Assembly (NCBI GenBank): GCA_025933775.1
Contig: JAICZH010000002.1
Location: 1-64,000 of the forward strand
Direction of reading: 5' to 3'
From: Chitinophagaceae bacterium
Lineage (GTDB): Bacteria; Bacteroidota; Bacteroidia; Chitinophagales; Chitinophagaceae
Length of the DNA stretch: 64,000 nucleotides
How positions within the stretch are numbered: the first letter of the stretch is position 1; every line of letters begins with the position of its first letter. The position numbers and the translations under genes were made by a program. This document shows, piece by piece, positions 8,190 through 16,137 of this stretch. The notes below the pieces were generated by a model. That model was given only the letters and a program-made list of their open reading frames with translations, was not told the DNA's origin and did not search any database.

Positions 8190-10091
8190 TTATAACGGCA
8201 ATCTTACAAAGGCTTCCATGGCAGCATAGCTGGTAAGCCCGAGTTTTGCATATAAGTCGGCAGTATTGGCGTTTCGTTCTTCGGCTCGTTGCCAGAATTC
8301 GCGGCTATCGCTTCCCTGAAATGGAACGCTGTCTTTTTGTGATTGATGAATAAAAATTCCATAACGTTTTTTACGCACCTGCTCTGGGCTCATGGGCACA
8401 GCCATTTCAATTTCGCTGATGTCCCATTCTTCCCATGCCCCTTTATAAAGCCAAACCCGGCAATCATTTAACCATTTGTCGCCGGCTTGTTTCATAAATG
8501 CAAGCGCAGCAAGAACTATATCAATACATACTTTATGCGTGCCATGCGGATCTGCCAGGTCGCCGGCGCAAAATACCTGGTTGGGTTTTATTTTTCGCAT
8601 AAGCGTTACCGTTAGTTGCACGTCTTCATCGCTCATTGGCTTTTTTTCTATTGTTCCGGTTTCATAAAAAGGCAAGTTCATAAAATGTATCTGGTCATCA
8701 TTCAGTCCTACATATTTGCATGTAGCTCTTGCTTCGCAACGGCGAATTAATCCTTTAATACTTCTTATTTCCGCAGTATCTCTTTCACTCGATTTTTTTT
8801 CGGTGATAAATGAAGTGGCTTTATTTAATATTGCTTTGCTGATGGTATTATCAATATTAAAAATTTTTTCAAAACCAACAGTAAAATCAAGAAAACGCGT
8901 AACAAATTCATCTGTTACAGCAATGTTTCCGCTGGTTTGATAAGCTACATTCACATCATGCCCCTGATCGTGCAATCGCATGAAAGTGCCGCCCATGCTT
9001 ATAATATCATCATCAGGATGCGGAGAAAAAATGAGCACTTTTTTGGGAAATGGCAAGCTTCTTTCAGGATGATTGGGAATAGAGGCATTGGGCTTTCCGC
9101 CGGGCCATCCCGTAATGCTGTCGCGTAGCATGTAATAAACTTCAAGATTTATTTCATAAGCATCGCCTTTATCAACCAACAAGTCGCTTAACCCATATTC
9201 ATTATAATCGTGATTAGTGAGACTGAGCACAGGTTTACCGAGCTTTAATGCAAGGCCTATTACAGCAGCTTTAATAATTTGTGGCGTCCAGTCGCATTCG
9301 CCGGTGAGCCAGGGAGATTTGAATCTCGTTAATTCAGAAGCTGCAAATTTATCGAGAACAAAAGTGCAGTTATCATGATTTTGCAAAAGAGATGCGGGCA
9401 CTTCTTCGGTAGGTTTTCCTTCAACGGCTTTTTGAATAACGGGGGCTTTTGTTTTCCCCCATGCCATTAATATAATCCGATGCGATTTCAAAATGGTGCT
9501 GATTCCCATTGTTATTGCCATTCGCGGCACTTGCGAAATATTTCCAAACTCGTGAGAGTTAGCAAGCCGTGTAGAATTTTCTAATGTAACCAATCTTGTT
9601 TTTGAATAAACCGGAGAACCGGGTTCATTAAAACCTATGTGTCCATTGTTTCCTATTCCAAGAATTTGCAGATCAATTCCACCGGCATCTGCAATTTTTT
9701 TTTCATAATCTGCACAGTGTTCTTTTATTTTTTCTTTTGGAATCATTCCATTTGGTAAAAAATAATTTTCAGGATCAATATCAGTTTGCTCAAACAAATA
9801 TTTGCGCATAAAATAATGATAGCTGTTGAGCGCATCCGGTTCCATCGGGTAATATTGATCAAGATTAAAAGTGATTACATTTTTAAAACTTAATCCTTCT
9901 TCCTGATGCAATTTTACCAGTTCAGCATACAAAGATTTTGGAGTAGAGCCGGTCGCAAGGCCAATCACGGCTTTATGACCGGCGGCATTTTTTTCTTTAA
10001 TAAGATGGGCAATAATGCGTGCAACATGCTCTGAGCCTTCTTTTGGTGATTTAAAAATTTGAACAGGAATTTTTTCAAGAGAATCTATCAT
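8190..10091 (-). CDS. nagB: glucosamine-6-phosphate deaminase with C-terminal PIG-L/LmbE domain
   Basis: A 633-residue two-domain cytoplasmic enzyme. Residues about 1-265 are NagB, converting glucosamine-6-phosphate to fructose-6-phosphate and ammonia: GLATGSTPKSLYAEL, the FNLDQYY catalytic Asp near 75, and LGIGNNGHIGFNEPGS near 148 with the catalytic His and Glu. Residues from about 345 form a PIG-L/LmbE-like deacetylase domain with the metal-binding SPHPDDD motif. This long form is the usual Bacteroidota NagB, so the fusion may combine deacetylation and deamination of amino sugars, although that coupling is inference. The gene is monocistronic here. One 21-bp motif lies inside in sense orientation. 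Confidence 0.93.
   Translation of the reverse strand: MIDSLEKIPVQIFKSPKEGSEHVARIIAHLIKEKNAAGHKAVIGLATGSTPKSLYAELVKLHQEEGLSFKNVITFNLDQYYPMEPDALNSYHYFMRKYLFEQTDIDPENYFLPNGMIPKEKIKEHCADYEKKIADAGGIDLQILGIGNNGHIGFNEPGSPVYSKTRLVTLENSTRLANSHEFGNISQVPRMAITMGISTILKSHRIILMAWGKTKAPVIQKAVEGKPTEEVPASLLQNHDNCTFVLDKFAASELTRFKSPWLTGECDWTPQIIKAAVIGLALKLGKPVLSLTNHDYNEYGLSDLLVDKGDAYEINLEVYYMLRDSITGWPGGKPNASIPNHPERSLPFPKKVLIFSPHPDDDIISMGGTFMRLHDQGHDVNVAYQTSGNIAVTDEFVTRFLDFTVGFEKIFNIDNTISKAILNKATSFITEKKSSERDTAEIRSIKGLIRRCEARATCKYVGLNDDQIHFMNLPFYETGTIEKKPMSDEDVQLTVTLMRKIKPNQVFCAGDLADPHGTHKVCIDIVLAALAFMKQAGDKWLNDCRVWLYKGAWEEWDISEIEMAVPMSPEQVRKKRYGIFIHQSQKDSVPFQGSDSREFWQRAEERNANTADLYAKLGLTSYAAMEAFVRLPL
8596..8616 (-). 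repeat. 21-bp iterated motif, copy 3 (in nagB, sense)
   Basis: Minus strand: ACTAACGGTAACG, CTTAT, GCG, followed by AAAAATAAAA. It encodes LTVTLMR, a different frame from copy 2. Confidence 0.7.
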
Positions 10092-10244
10092 ATGTTGTTT
10101 TTATTTTAAACACTTTTATAATAAAATAATATTTGTATTAAAAAAAAGGCATTTAATAAGTAAATGGAAACGCGGCGAAGATAAGTTGAATTGCCACTAT
10201 TTTTTTCAGGGAATTTTTTTGAGTGCATTTAAAATTGTCGCTTT

Positions 10245-10302
10245 GGGCTAAAGCCCGGATTTGTATGCTAATTTATTGCCCCGCCTTTAAAGGCGGGGCA
10301 AT
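10245..10302. repeat. composite palindromic intergenic repeat
   Basis: This stretch sits in the 302-bp gap between nagB and msrB. It holds a small hairpin GGGCTAAAGCCC (10245-10256) and then a perfect 28-bp palindrome at 10275-10302, ATTGCCCCGCCTTT and its reverse complement. The GC content is far above its surroundings. It is a REP/MITE-like element, with no T-run that would make it a classical terminator. Apart from this and the msrB promoter I see nothing else in the gap. Confidence 0.75.
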
Positions 10303-10354
10303 ATGAAATGTATTTCAAAAAAATAGTTCTTAACATTTTTGCAAGAACCTTTTT

Positions 10355-10362
10355 TAATTTTG
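10355..10362 (+). promoter_or_regulatory. -7 element for msrB
   Basis: TAATTTTG matches the Bacteroidota TAnnTTTG -7 consensus, 31 bp before the msrB ATG. No well-spaced -33 TTTG was found. Confidence 0.45.
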
Positions 10363-10393
10363 TATCGTAAATTGTTTAAACAAAAAAATTATC

Positions 10394-10966
10394 ATGCAAA
10401 AAATTATATACCTGGGTTCAATTATATTTTCATTATTACTTACCAATTGCACGCAGTCGCAAACAAAAGACTCGAAACTTAAAACGTCACAAACAAAAAT
10501 ATCCAACACCAAATATCCTGATCCCGAAAAAGTTTCTGAAAACGCTTCTTATCCAATGAAATTGTCGGAGGCTCAATGGAAACAAAAACTTACTCCTGCA
10601 CAATATAATATCTTAAGAGAAAAAGGGACGGAGCAACCGTTTACCGGAAAGTATAACCATTTCTATCAAAAAGGAACTTATTATTCTGCCGCTTCTTTGC
10701 AGCCCATATTTAGTTCAGAAACAAAATTTAATTCAGGCACGGGCTGGCCAAGTTTTTATGCGCCTATTAATCCTGATGCTGTAAAATTAGTTCCTGATAA
10801 TAGTCTTGGCGATTTAAGATGGGAAGTTGTTGATTCAAAATCAGGCTCGCATCTGGGCCATGTATTTGATGATGGACCAGCGCCAACCGGCAAACGTTAT
10901 TGCCTCGATTCGGATGCGCTTATATTTGTTCCGGAAGGTGGTAAGCCACCTACCAGCTCGAAATAA
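10394..10966 (+). CDS. msrB: secreted peptide-methionine (R)-S-oxide reductase
   Basis: A 190-residue lipoprotein (signal [10 protein letters not shown]) that reduces methionine-R-sulfoxide in exported proteins. The MsrB fold is clear: [50 protein letters not shown], and the catalytic Cys in KRYCLDS. The four zinc-binding cysteines of the common form are absent (YYSAASLQP replaces the usual CxxC region), and the resolving Cys in SGCGWPSF is Thr. It is therefore a zinc-free form that probably recycles through another thiol. It is a single gene with its own promoter, followed 5 bp after the stop by a 21-bp motif. Confidence 0.92.
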   Translation: MQKIIYLGSIIFSLLLTNCTQSQTKDSKLKTSQTKISNTKYPDPEKVSENASYPMKLSEAQWKQKLTPAQYNILREKGTEQPFTGKYNHFYQKGTYYSAASLQPIFSSETKFNSGTGWPSFYAPINPDAVKLVPDNSLGDLRWEVVDSKSGSHLGHVFDDGPAPTGKRYCLDSDALIFVPEGGKPPTSSK

Positions 10967-10971
10967 ATGAC

Positions 10972-10992
10972 ACTAACGGTAACGCACACACG
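10972..10992 (+). repeat. 21-bp iterated motif, copy 4 (after msrB stop)
   Basis: ACTAACGGTAACG, CACAC, ACG, followed by AAAATTTTAA; intergenic, 5 bp after the msrB stop. It is inverted relative to copy 5, and together they bracket the GNAT gene. Confidence 0.75.
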
Positions 10993-10998
10993 AAAATT

Positions 10999-11457
10999 TT
11001 AATCATTTATTAATTTTTTTTCAAAGCAAACACTGTTTTCAACGCTGGCATATTGGCCGTAATTGGGAATAAGTTGGTAACCGCATTTTATATATAGCTT
11101 AATTGCTTCAGGCTGTTTTTTACCCGTTTCCAATATGCATTTTTCATAATGTAATTCGGTTGCCCAATTTTCCAACTCTTGCAAAACCTTCGCCCCGATT
11201 CCTTTTCCGCGTTGTTCCGGCAAAGTGTACATTCTTTTTACTTCCATAATTTTCGGCGCATATTTTTTTATGGCGCCGCAGGCAATTGGTTGGCTATTTT
11301 CGTATGTAACCACCACATGCCCGATGGAATCAATTTTATTGTATTGTGCATAAAAATTATGATCCTCGCCATCTCTTTTTGCCAGATCTTCGTCAAGATA
11401 ATTTACGAGCGCAATAAAATCGCTGTTATTGGAATCGGTTCTTTTAAGTTTAATCAT
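10999..11457 (-). CDS. GNAT family N-acetyltransferase
   Basis: A 152-residue cytoplasmic acetyltransferase. It has the GNAT acetyl-CoA-binding motif A (YTLPEQRGKGIGAKVLQELENWA) and the C-terminal EAIKLYIKCGYQLIPNYG segment; the substrate is unknown. The track start at 11472 would place the N-terminus in the T-run of the upstream terminator, so the internal Met (MIKLKRTDSN) at 11457 is preferred. The gene is bracketed by inverted copies 4 and 5 of the 21-bp motif. Confidence 0.85.
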   Translation of the reverse strand: MIKLKRTDSNNSDFIALVNYLDEDLAKRDGEDHNFYAQYNKIDSIGHVVVTYENSQPIACGAIKKYAPKIMEVKRMYTLPEQRGKGIGAKVLQELENWATELHYEKCILETGKKQPEAIKLYIKCGYQLIPNYGQYASVENSVCFEKKLIND

Positions 11458-11470
11458 GTTGAATTCAAAC

Positions 11471-11502
11471 AAAAAAAACTTCCATTTTACGGGGAAGTTT
11501 TT
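11471..11502 (-). terminator. rho-independent terminator of the coiled-coil gene
   Basis: Stem AAAAACTTCC (11474-11483) with GGAAGTTTTT (11493-11502). On the minus strand it ends in a run of eight T. It follows the gene ending at 11533. Confidence 0.75.
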
Positions 11503-11511
11503 AGTAAAAAT

Positions 11512-11532
11512 CGTATAGGCGTTACCGTTAGT
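11512..11532 (-). repeat. 21-bp iterated motif, copy 5 (directly after a stop codon)
   Basis: Minus strand: ACTAACGGTAACG, CCTAT, ACG, followed by ATTTTTAC. Its first base follows the TAA of the coiled-coil gene with no gap. Confidence 0.75.
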
Positions 11533-12525
11533 TTATCCAAAAAGGCCGCCTTTCTTAAAAGTAACAACGCCTTCGCCAATTTTAAAACCATTGTTATAAA
11601 TTTCAATTTTATAATTGCCGGTTTGGAAATCGCTGTTCTGCGTCCATTCTACAGTTACGGGTTGTTTCTCTCCCTGTACATAATTGATTTGAATTTTTTT
11701 GGTAAAAGGTTTTTCGGTACTGTCTCTTGTATTAAATTTCCCGGAACCTAAAGCATCCACCGTTACAGGGTTTCCGTCGGGCGCCGTTATACATACATAA
11801 ATATCTTTGGGCCCGCTTTGTGTAATTCTGTTTTCATCAATATCAAATGAAATTCGGAGCTTATCCACTCTCCTGGCTTTGCTGGTAACTTTTTCTCTGC
11901 CGCCGCTTTTTTCTTTCAGGCCTACAATTTTAAAATTTGATGCGTGCAAAGTAGAACCGATATCAATTACATTTTCTTTTTGCTTAATTACCTGGTTGGC
12001 CGAATCATAATTTTTGGCAGCCACATCGCGCTCCTGAATTACCTGGGCTTTTTCCTGAGTGAGTTGCGTGTTGGCAGTTTTTAATGAATCAATCTGCGCC
12101 GTGTAAGTTTCTATGTTACCTTTCAATTCGGCTATTAATCTTTTTGCTTCTGCAAGCTGTGCCTGGGTTGCATTTTTATTATTTATGATTGCCTGCACTT
12201 TGCTTTTGAGTTCTTGTATATCTTTATCTTTTGTTTTTAAAAGGCTATCGGCTTTTACATTAGAAGTTTTTAAAGCATCGAGCCGCAAAGCAGCATCGTT
12301 AAGCTCTCGCTGCAATTCATTCTTGGAAGAATCACTGTTAACAATCTGCGTAGTGAGGTCTTGTTTTTCCTGCTTGGTTTTATTTTTATCATAAATAATA
12401 TAACCCCATGTAGCCAGCAAAGCAACGATAAGAATACCGGTTAAAATATTCCGGTTATTATTATTTTTTACCACTACATTTTTTTCTTCAGGGTTATTGC
12501 TTTCGGGAAAATTCTCGTAACTCAT
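11533..12525 (-). CDS. membrane-anchored coiled-coil protein of unknown function
   Basis: A 330-residue protein with a short cytoplasmic N-terminus, one TM helix (NILTGILIVALLATWGYIIYD, residues about 25-46), a long Gln/Lys/Asp-rich coiled coil to about residue 190, and a C-terminal beta-type domain (FKIVGLKEKSGGREKV, RISFDIDENRITQSGPKDIYVCI). The C-terminal domain probably lies in the periplasm. This architecture is widespread in Bacteroidota as hypothetical proteins; a role in envelope organisation is only a guess. It is a single gene with its own terminator. Confidence 0.75.
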   Translation of the reverse strand: MSYENFPESNNPEEKNVVVKNNNNRNILTGILIVALLATWGYIIYDKNKTKQEKQDLTTQIVNSDSSKNELQRELNDAALRLDALKTSNVKADSLLKTKDKDIQELKSKVQAIINNKNATQAQLAEAKRLIAELKGNIETYTAQIDSLKTANTQLTQEKAQVIQERDVAAKNYDSANQVIKQKENVIDIGSTLHASNFKIVGLKEKSGGREKVTSKARRVDKLRISFDIDENRITQSGPKDIYVCITAPDGNPVTVDALGSGKFNTRDSTEKPFTKKIQINYVQGEKQPVTVEWTQNSDFQTGNYKIEIYNNGFKIGEGVVTFKKGGLFG

Positions 12526-12643
12526 ATTTAATTTTTTTTAAAGATATACATTTATTTTTTCCAAAACCATGCCAAACAAGTTTTTATCCTTTTCAATTGA
12601 CGTAATGAATGAATTAAATGTACGAACAATAACTCTAAAATTT

Positions 12644-12651
12644 TATCTTTG
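12644..12651 (+). promoter_or_regulatory. -7 element directly in front of holA
   Basis: TATCTTTG matches TAnnTTTG and ends 4 bp before the holA ATG. Transcription would start at or very near the start codon, so a leaderless mRNA is likely. Confidence 0.55.
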
Positions 12652-12655
12652 AAAA

Positions 12656-13669
12656 ATGAGCGCGTTAACCATTCTTTCTGATTGGGGAAAAAATATTTTT
12701 AAACCATTTTACTGGCTGGAAGGTGAAGAAGAATTTTATATAGACGAAGTGATGGATTATGCCGAAAAAAAAATTGTATCAGAAAGTGAAGCTCCATTTA
12801 ACCTTAGCATTTTTTATGGCAAAGATGCAGGCTGGGCAGATGTTTTGAATGCATGCCGGCGCTATCCGATGTTTGCAGAAAGGCAGGTGGTTCTTTTGAA
12901 AGAAGCGCAGCAAATGAAAGACATTGATAAGTTGGAAAGTTATGTTGAAAAGCCATTATCTTCTACCGTGCTGGTAGTTTCTTATAAAGGAAAAACGTTA
13001 GATGGCAGAAGCCGGCTTTCTAAATTATTAAAAAAAAATGGTGAAGTTTTTTTATCAAAAAGAATTTATGATAATCAATTGCCATCGTGGACTAACGGTT
13101 ACGCTCAATCGAAAGGATACCAAATTACGCCACGAGCCTTAACCTTGTTGGTTGATCATATTGGAAATGATTTAAACAGGATTGCCAATGAAATTGAAAA
13201 ATTATCCATCAACCTTGGCGCTGAAAAAAATATTACAGAAGATGATATTGAAAAATACATCGGCGTAAGTAAAGAGTATAATATTTTTGAATTGCAATAT
13301 GCTCTCAGCAAAAAAGATTTGCCGAAAGCCATACGCATTGTTCAGTATTTTGAAGCCAATCCCAAAGCAGTTCCTATTCAATTATTGCTGCCTTCCTTGT
13401 ATAATTATTTTACCAAAATTATGGTCATTTACCAGATGAACGATAAGAGTGAAAAAGCGCTCCGGCCTTTATTCTACAACAATCCGCTTTTGGTGCAGCA
13501 GGCAATGGATATGCTCATGAATTATTCTTACAAAGAAGCCGAGCAGGTAATTATGCTGCTGCATGAATATAATTTAAAAAGTGTCGGAATAAAAAATTAT
13601 GGAACTTCCACAGGTTCGCTGTTGAAAGAAATGGTGTATAAAATAATTAAAGGAGTTGTTTACAGTTAG
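12656..13669 (+). CDS. holA: DNA polymerase III subunit delta
   Basis: A 337-residue clamp-loader subunit that opens the beta clamp. It has the N-terminal AAA-like domain with YWLEGEEEFYIDEVMDYAE and YPMFAERQVVLLKEAQQM, the middle helical segment NDLNRIANEIEKLSINLG, and the C-terminal collar domain with NPLLVQQAMDMLMNYSYKEAEQVI. The length and order match the HolA family. The gene is monocistronic, with the promoter adjoining the start codon. A 21-bp motif copy lies inside. Confidence 0.93.
   Translation: MSALTILSDWGKNIFKPFYWLEGEEEFYIDEVMDYAEKKIVSESEAPFNLSIFYGKDAGWADVLNACRRYPMFAERQVVLLKEAQQMKDIDKLESYVEKPLSSTVLVVSYKGKTLDGRSRLSKLLKKNGEVFLSKRIYDNQLPSWTNGYAQSKGYQITPRALTLLVDHIGNDLNRIANEIEKLSINLGAEKNITEDDIEKYIGVSKEYNIFELQYALSKKDLPKAIRIVQYFEANPKAVPIQLLLPSLYNYFTKIMVIYQMNDKSEKALRPLFYNNPLLVQQAMDMLMNYSYKEAEQVIMLLHEYNLKSVGIKNYGTSTGSLLKEMVYKIIKGVVYS
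13091..13111 (+). repeat. 21-bp iterated motif, copy 6 (in holA, sense)
   Basis: ACTAACGGTTACG, CTCAA, TCG; one mismatch in each half. It encodes TNGYAQS. Confidence 0.6.
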
Positions 13670-13678
13670 TATTTTATT

Positions 13679-13709
13679 ACACGAATTTTCTACACGAATT
13701 ACACGAATT
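13679..13709 (+). repeat. short tandem repeat after holA
   Basis: Three copies of ACACGAATT at 13679, 13692 and 13701, in the gap between the convergent holA and ribF genes. Confidence 0.7.
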
Positions 13710-13750
13710 TTATATAAAGATTATTACAAAATTAGTTGAAATGATAAAAT

Positions 13751-14779
13751 TCAATTGGAGATCCGGTTTTGCCCCTTCTCCATCGGAGAGGGGGTAGGGG
13801 GTGAGGTTAGTATTTTCAAACTATTTATTTTATCAATAGCCAATTGATTTTTTAGTTCTTCAAGATTATTAAATTTTACTTCTTTTCTTAAATATTTTTT
13901 TACATACACTCTCAGAGTTTCATTATAAATTGATGTATCGAAATCAAAAATATTTACTTCAATAACTTTTTTAGTTCCGCCCACCGTTGGCCTGAAACCT
14001 ATGCTCATCATGCCTTTCAGATGTGGGATGTTTGATGTTGGTTGTATAAATTGTTCATTGCCTTTTGCCTTTTGCCTTTCGCCTATTGTTACCTCAACAG
14101 CATATATTCCATCTGCAGGAATCAATTTATTTTTATCTTCTACTTCTATATTAGCAGTAGGGTAGCCAAGCATTCTTCCAATTTTATCGCCTTCAATTAC
14201 TTTTCCTTCAAAAAAATAATCATAACCGAGATATTCATTTGCGGTAGTTACATCTCCTTCTTCAAGCGCATGGCGAATTTTAGTAGAGCTGATAATGATG
14301 TGATGCAATACATGCTCTGGGATTTCTTTTACTTTAAAATTAAAAACCGATTGATAGGATTCAAGCAATTTATAATCGCCCTGACGTTTATTTCCAAAGC
14401 GATGATCGTAACCAATAATGATGGAATGCGGATGAAAATTTTTTACTAAAAAATTTTTTATATAATCTTCTGCGCTTTGTTCAGAAAATTGTAAAGTAAA
14501 TGGAACAATAACCAAATGATCAATATTTTGTTTTTGCAGCAGTTCAATTTTTTCAGAAAGCGTATTGAGTAATTTAATTCCTTCATCGGGTTTATTAATT
14601 ACCATTCGCGGATGCGGATCAAATGTAATGATCAACGTTTCGCCATCCACGGCTACTGCTTCTTTTTTAAGCTGATTAATAATTTGCAGGTGGCCTGTGT
14701 GCACGCCGTCAAAGGTGCCAATAGTGATAACGGCATTTTTAAAATCAGGCAAGTTATTTATATCGTGATGTACGTGCAT
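13751..14779 (-). CDS. ribF: bifunctional riboflavin kinase / FMN adenylyltransferase
   Basis: Makes FMN and then FAD from riboflavin in the cytoplasm. The N-terminal FAD synthetase domain has AVITIGTFDGVHTGHLQII, IITFDPHPR and IIGYDHRFG; the C-terminal riboflavin kinase domain has KIGRMLGYPTANIEV and DGIYAVEV. The start at 14779 (MHVHHDINN) is preferred to the track Met 19 codons upstream because family proteins begin just before this region. Two segments look repeat-derived: the Lys/Gly/Gln-rich insert GERQKAKGNEQ between kinase strands (from tandem TTTTGCC units), and the last about 19 residues (LTSPPTPSPMEKG...), which read through a GC-rich palindrome. Confidence 0.92.
   Translation of the reverse strand: MHVHHDINNLPDFKNAVITIGTFDGVHTGHLQIINQLKKEAVAVDGETLIITFDPHPRMVINKPDEGIKLLNTLSEKIELLQKQNIDHLVIVPFTLQFSEQSAEDYIKNFLVKNFHPHSIIIGYDHRFGNKRQGDYKLLESYQSVFNFKVKEIPEHVLHHIIISSTKIRHALEEGDVTTANEYLGYDYFFEGKVIEGDKIGRMLGYPTANIEVEDKNKLIPADGIYAVEVTIGERQKAKGNEQFIQPTSNIPHLKGMMSIGFRPTVGGTKKVIEVNIFDFDTSIYNETLRVYVKKYLRKEVKFNNLEELKNQLAIDKINSLKILTSPPTPSPMEKGQNRISN
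13772..13805. repeat. GC-rich palindrome inside the 3' end of ribF
   Basis: CCCCTTCTCC pairs with GGAGAGGGGG across a short loop, followed by TAGGGGGTGAGG. This CCCTCTCC...GGAGAGGGG family also occurs in the HlyD gene at 56379. Confidence 0.7.
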
Positions 14780-14862
14780 AAGAAGTGCGCAAGATAAATG
14801 ATAATTAAATTTGAAAAGGGAATATTCAAAGTTCAAATCTTAATTTTACTTTTTTTTGTCTC

Positions 14863-14945
14863 GCAAAGAAAGCAAAGAAGAAATCAAGAACGCAAAGAGA
14901 AAAATAATAATTCAACAATAAAACATTCAACAATAAAACAATTCA
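14863..14945 (+). repeat. degenerate tandem repeats upstream of purM
   Basis: GCAAAGAA-type units are followed by two direct copies of TTCAACAATAAAACA, which run up to the purM ATG. No recognisable promoter lies between them and the start. Confidence 0.6.
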
Positions 14946-16085
14946 ATGTCTCTTTATTCAAAACGTGGTGTTTCTGCTCAGAAAGAAGAAGTGCATGAAG
15001 CTGTAAAAAATCTTGATGCCGGAATTTTTCCAAAAGCATTTTGTAAAATTTATCCTGATTATTTATGCGGCGATGAAAATTATATAAACGTAATGCATGC
15101 TGATGGTGCAGGCACCAAAAGTATTCTCGCTTATTTGTATTGGAAAGAGACCGGCGATGCATCTGTATGGAAGGGGATCGCACAGGATGCAGTGGTGATG
15201 AACCTTGACGATCTTTTATGCGCAGGAATCTTTGATAATATTATTTTCAATTCAACCATTGACAGAAATAAAAATGTAATTACCGGCGAAGTGCTTGAGC
15301 AACTTATAAACGGCACGCAGAAATTTTTTGATTTGATGAAAACCTTTGGCATCAACATTCATTATGTCGGTGGTGAAACTGCAGATGTGGGCGATGTGGT
15401 AAGAACGATTGCAGTAAATGGAACGATGACAGCACGCTGGCCGAAATCAAAAATTATTTCCAACGAAAAAATAAAACCAGGAAATGTAATTGTAGGATTA
15501 GCATCGTTTGGAAAAAGTATTTATGAAAATAATTATAACAGCGGAATCGGAAGCAACGGATTAACTTCTGCACGTCATGATTTGCTTAGTAAATATTATG
15601 CTGAAAATTATAAAGAAAGTTTTGATAATTCTTTAAGTGATGATGTTGTGTATATTGGTAAAAACAAAATTGCGGATATAAAACAAATTCTTTCTCCAAC
15701 ACGAACCTATGCCCCTTTAATTAAAAAATTATTAGAAAATAATTTTGAAAAAATTTACGGTTTAATTCATTGCAGTGGCGGCGGACAAACAAAGTGTTTA
15801 AAGTATATTCCTGAAAATGTACGTGTGATAAAAGATAATTTGTTTGATCCTCCTCCAATTTTTAAAATGATACAGGAAGCAAGCAAAGCAAATGATCGCG
15901 AAATGTACCAGGTATTTAATATGGGTTGCAGGATGGAAATTTATACCGATGAAAATTTTGCTGAAACAATTATTAAAGAAGCGGCTTCATTCAACATTGA
16001 TGCGCAAATAATCGGAAGGGTAGAAGCGAGTGATAAAAAAGAATTGGTAATACAAATTAAAAATAAGGAGTTGATTTTTTCATAA
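14946..16085 (+). CDS. purM: phosphoribosylformylglycinamidine cyclo-ligase (AIR synthase)
   Basis: Fifth step of purine synthesis, closing the imidazole ring with ATP. The 379-residue protein starts MSLYSKRGVSAQKEEV and shows MHADGAGTKSILAYLYWKETG, QDAVVMNLDDLLCAGI and the glycine-rich nucleotide loop HYVGGETADVGDVV. It is the longer Bacteroidota type. It stands alone, convergent with the M56 gene; purC lies elsewhere in the window at 36266. Confidence 0.92.
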   Translation: MSLYSKRGVSAQKEEVHEAVKNLDAGIFPKAFCKIYPDYLCGDENYINVMHADGAGTKSILAYLYWKETGDASVWKGIAQDAVVMNLDDLLCAGIFDNIIFNSTIDRNKNVITGEVLEQLINGTQKFFDLMKTFGINIHYVGGETADVGDVVRTIAVNGTMTARWPKSKIISNEKIKPGNVIVGLASFGKSIYENNYNSGIGSNGLTSARHDLLSKYYAENYKESFDNSLSDDVVYIGKNKIADIKQILSPTRTYAPLIKKLLENNFEKIYGLIHCSGGGQTKCLKYIPENVRVIKDNLFDPPPIFKMIQEASKANDREMYQVFNMGCRMEIYTDENFAETIIKEAASFNIDAQIIGRVEASDKKELVIQIKNKELIFS

Positions 16086-16117
16086 ACTTTTGGAAAGTTT
16101 TAAACTTTCCAAAAGTT
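16085..16117. terminator. bidirectional hairpin between purM and the M56 gene
   Basis: Perfect 16-bp arms AACTTTTGGAAAGTTT and AAACTTTCCAAAAGTT around a single T. It overlaps the end of purM, between convergent genes. No long T-run follows, so it may equally be a dispersed palindrome serving as a terminator. Confidence 0.6.
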
Positions 16118-16137
16118 CAGGATTACCTTTATATAAA

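Noticed and set aside
11179-11751. A 190-residue plus-strand ORF spanning the GNAT and coiled-coil gene ends.
   Set aside because: It lies antisense to two recognisable genes and a terminator; composition is low-complexity Phe/Ile.
13679-13709. ACACGAATT triplicate as operator sites for holA or ribF.
   Set aside because: It lies between convergent 3' ends, where no promoter is expected.
14863-14945. Tandem TTCAACAATAAAACA units considered as a CRISPR-like array.
   Set aside because: Only two units without spacers; low-complexity tandem repeat.
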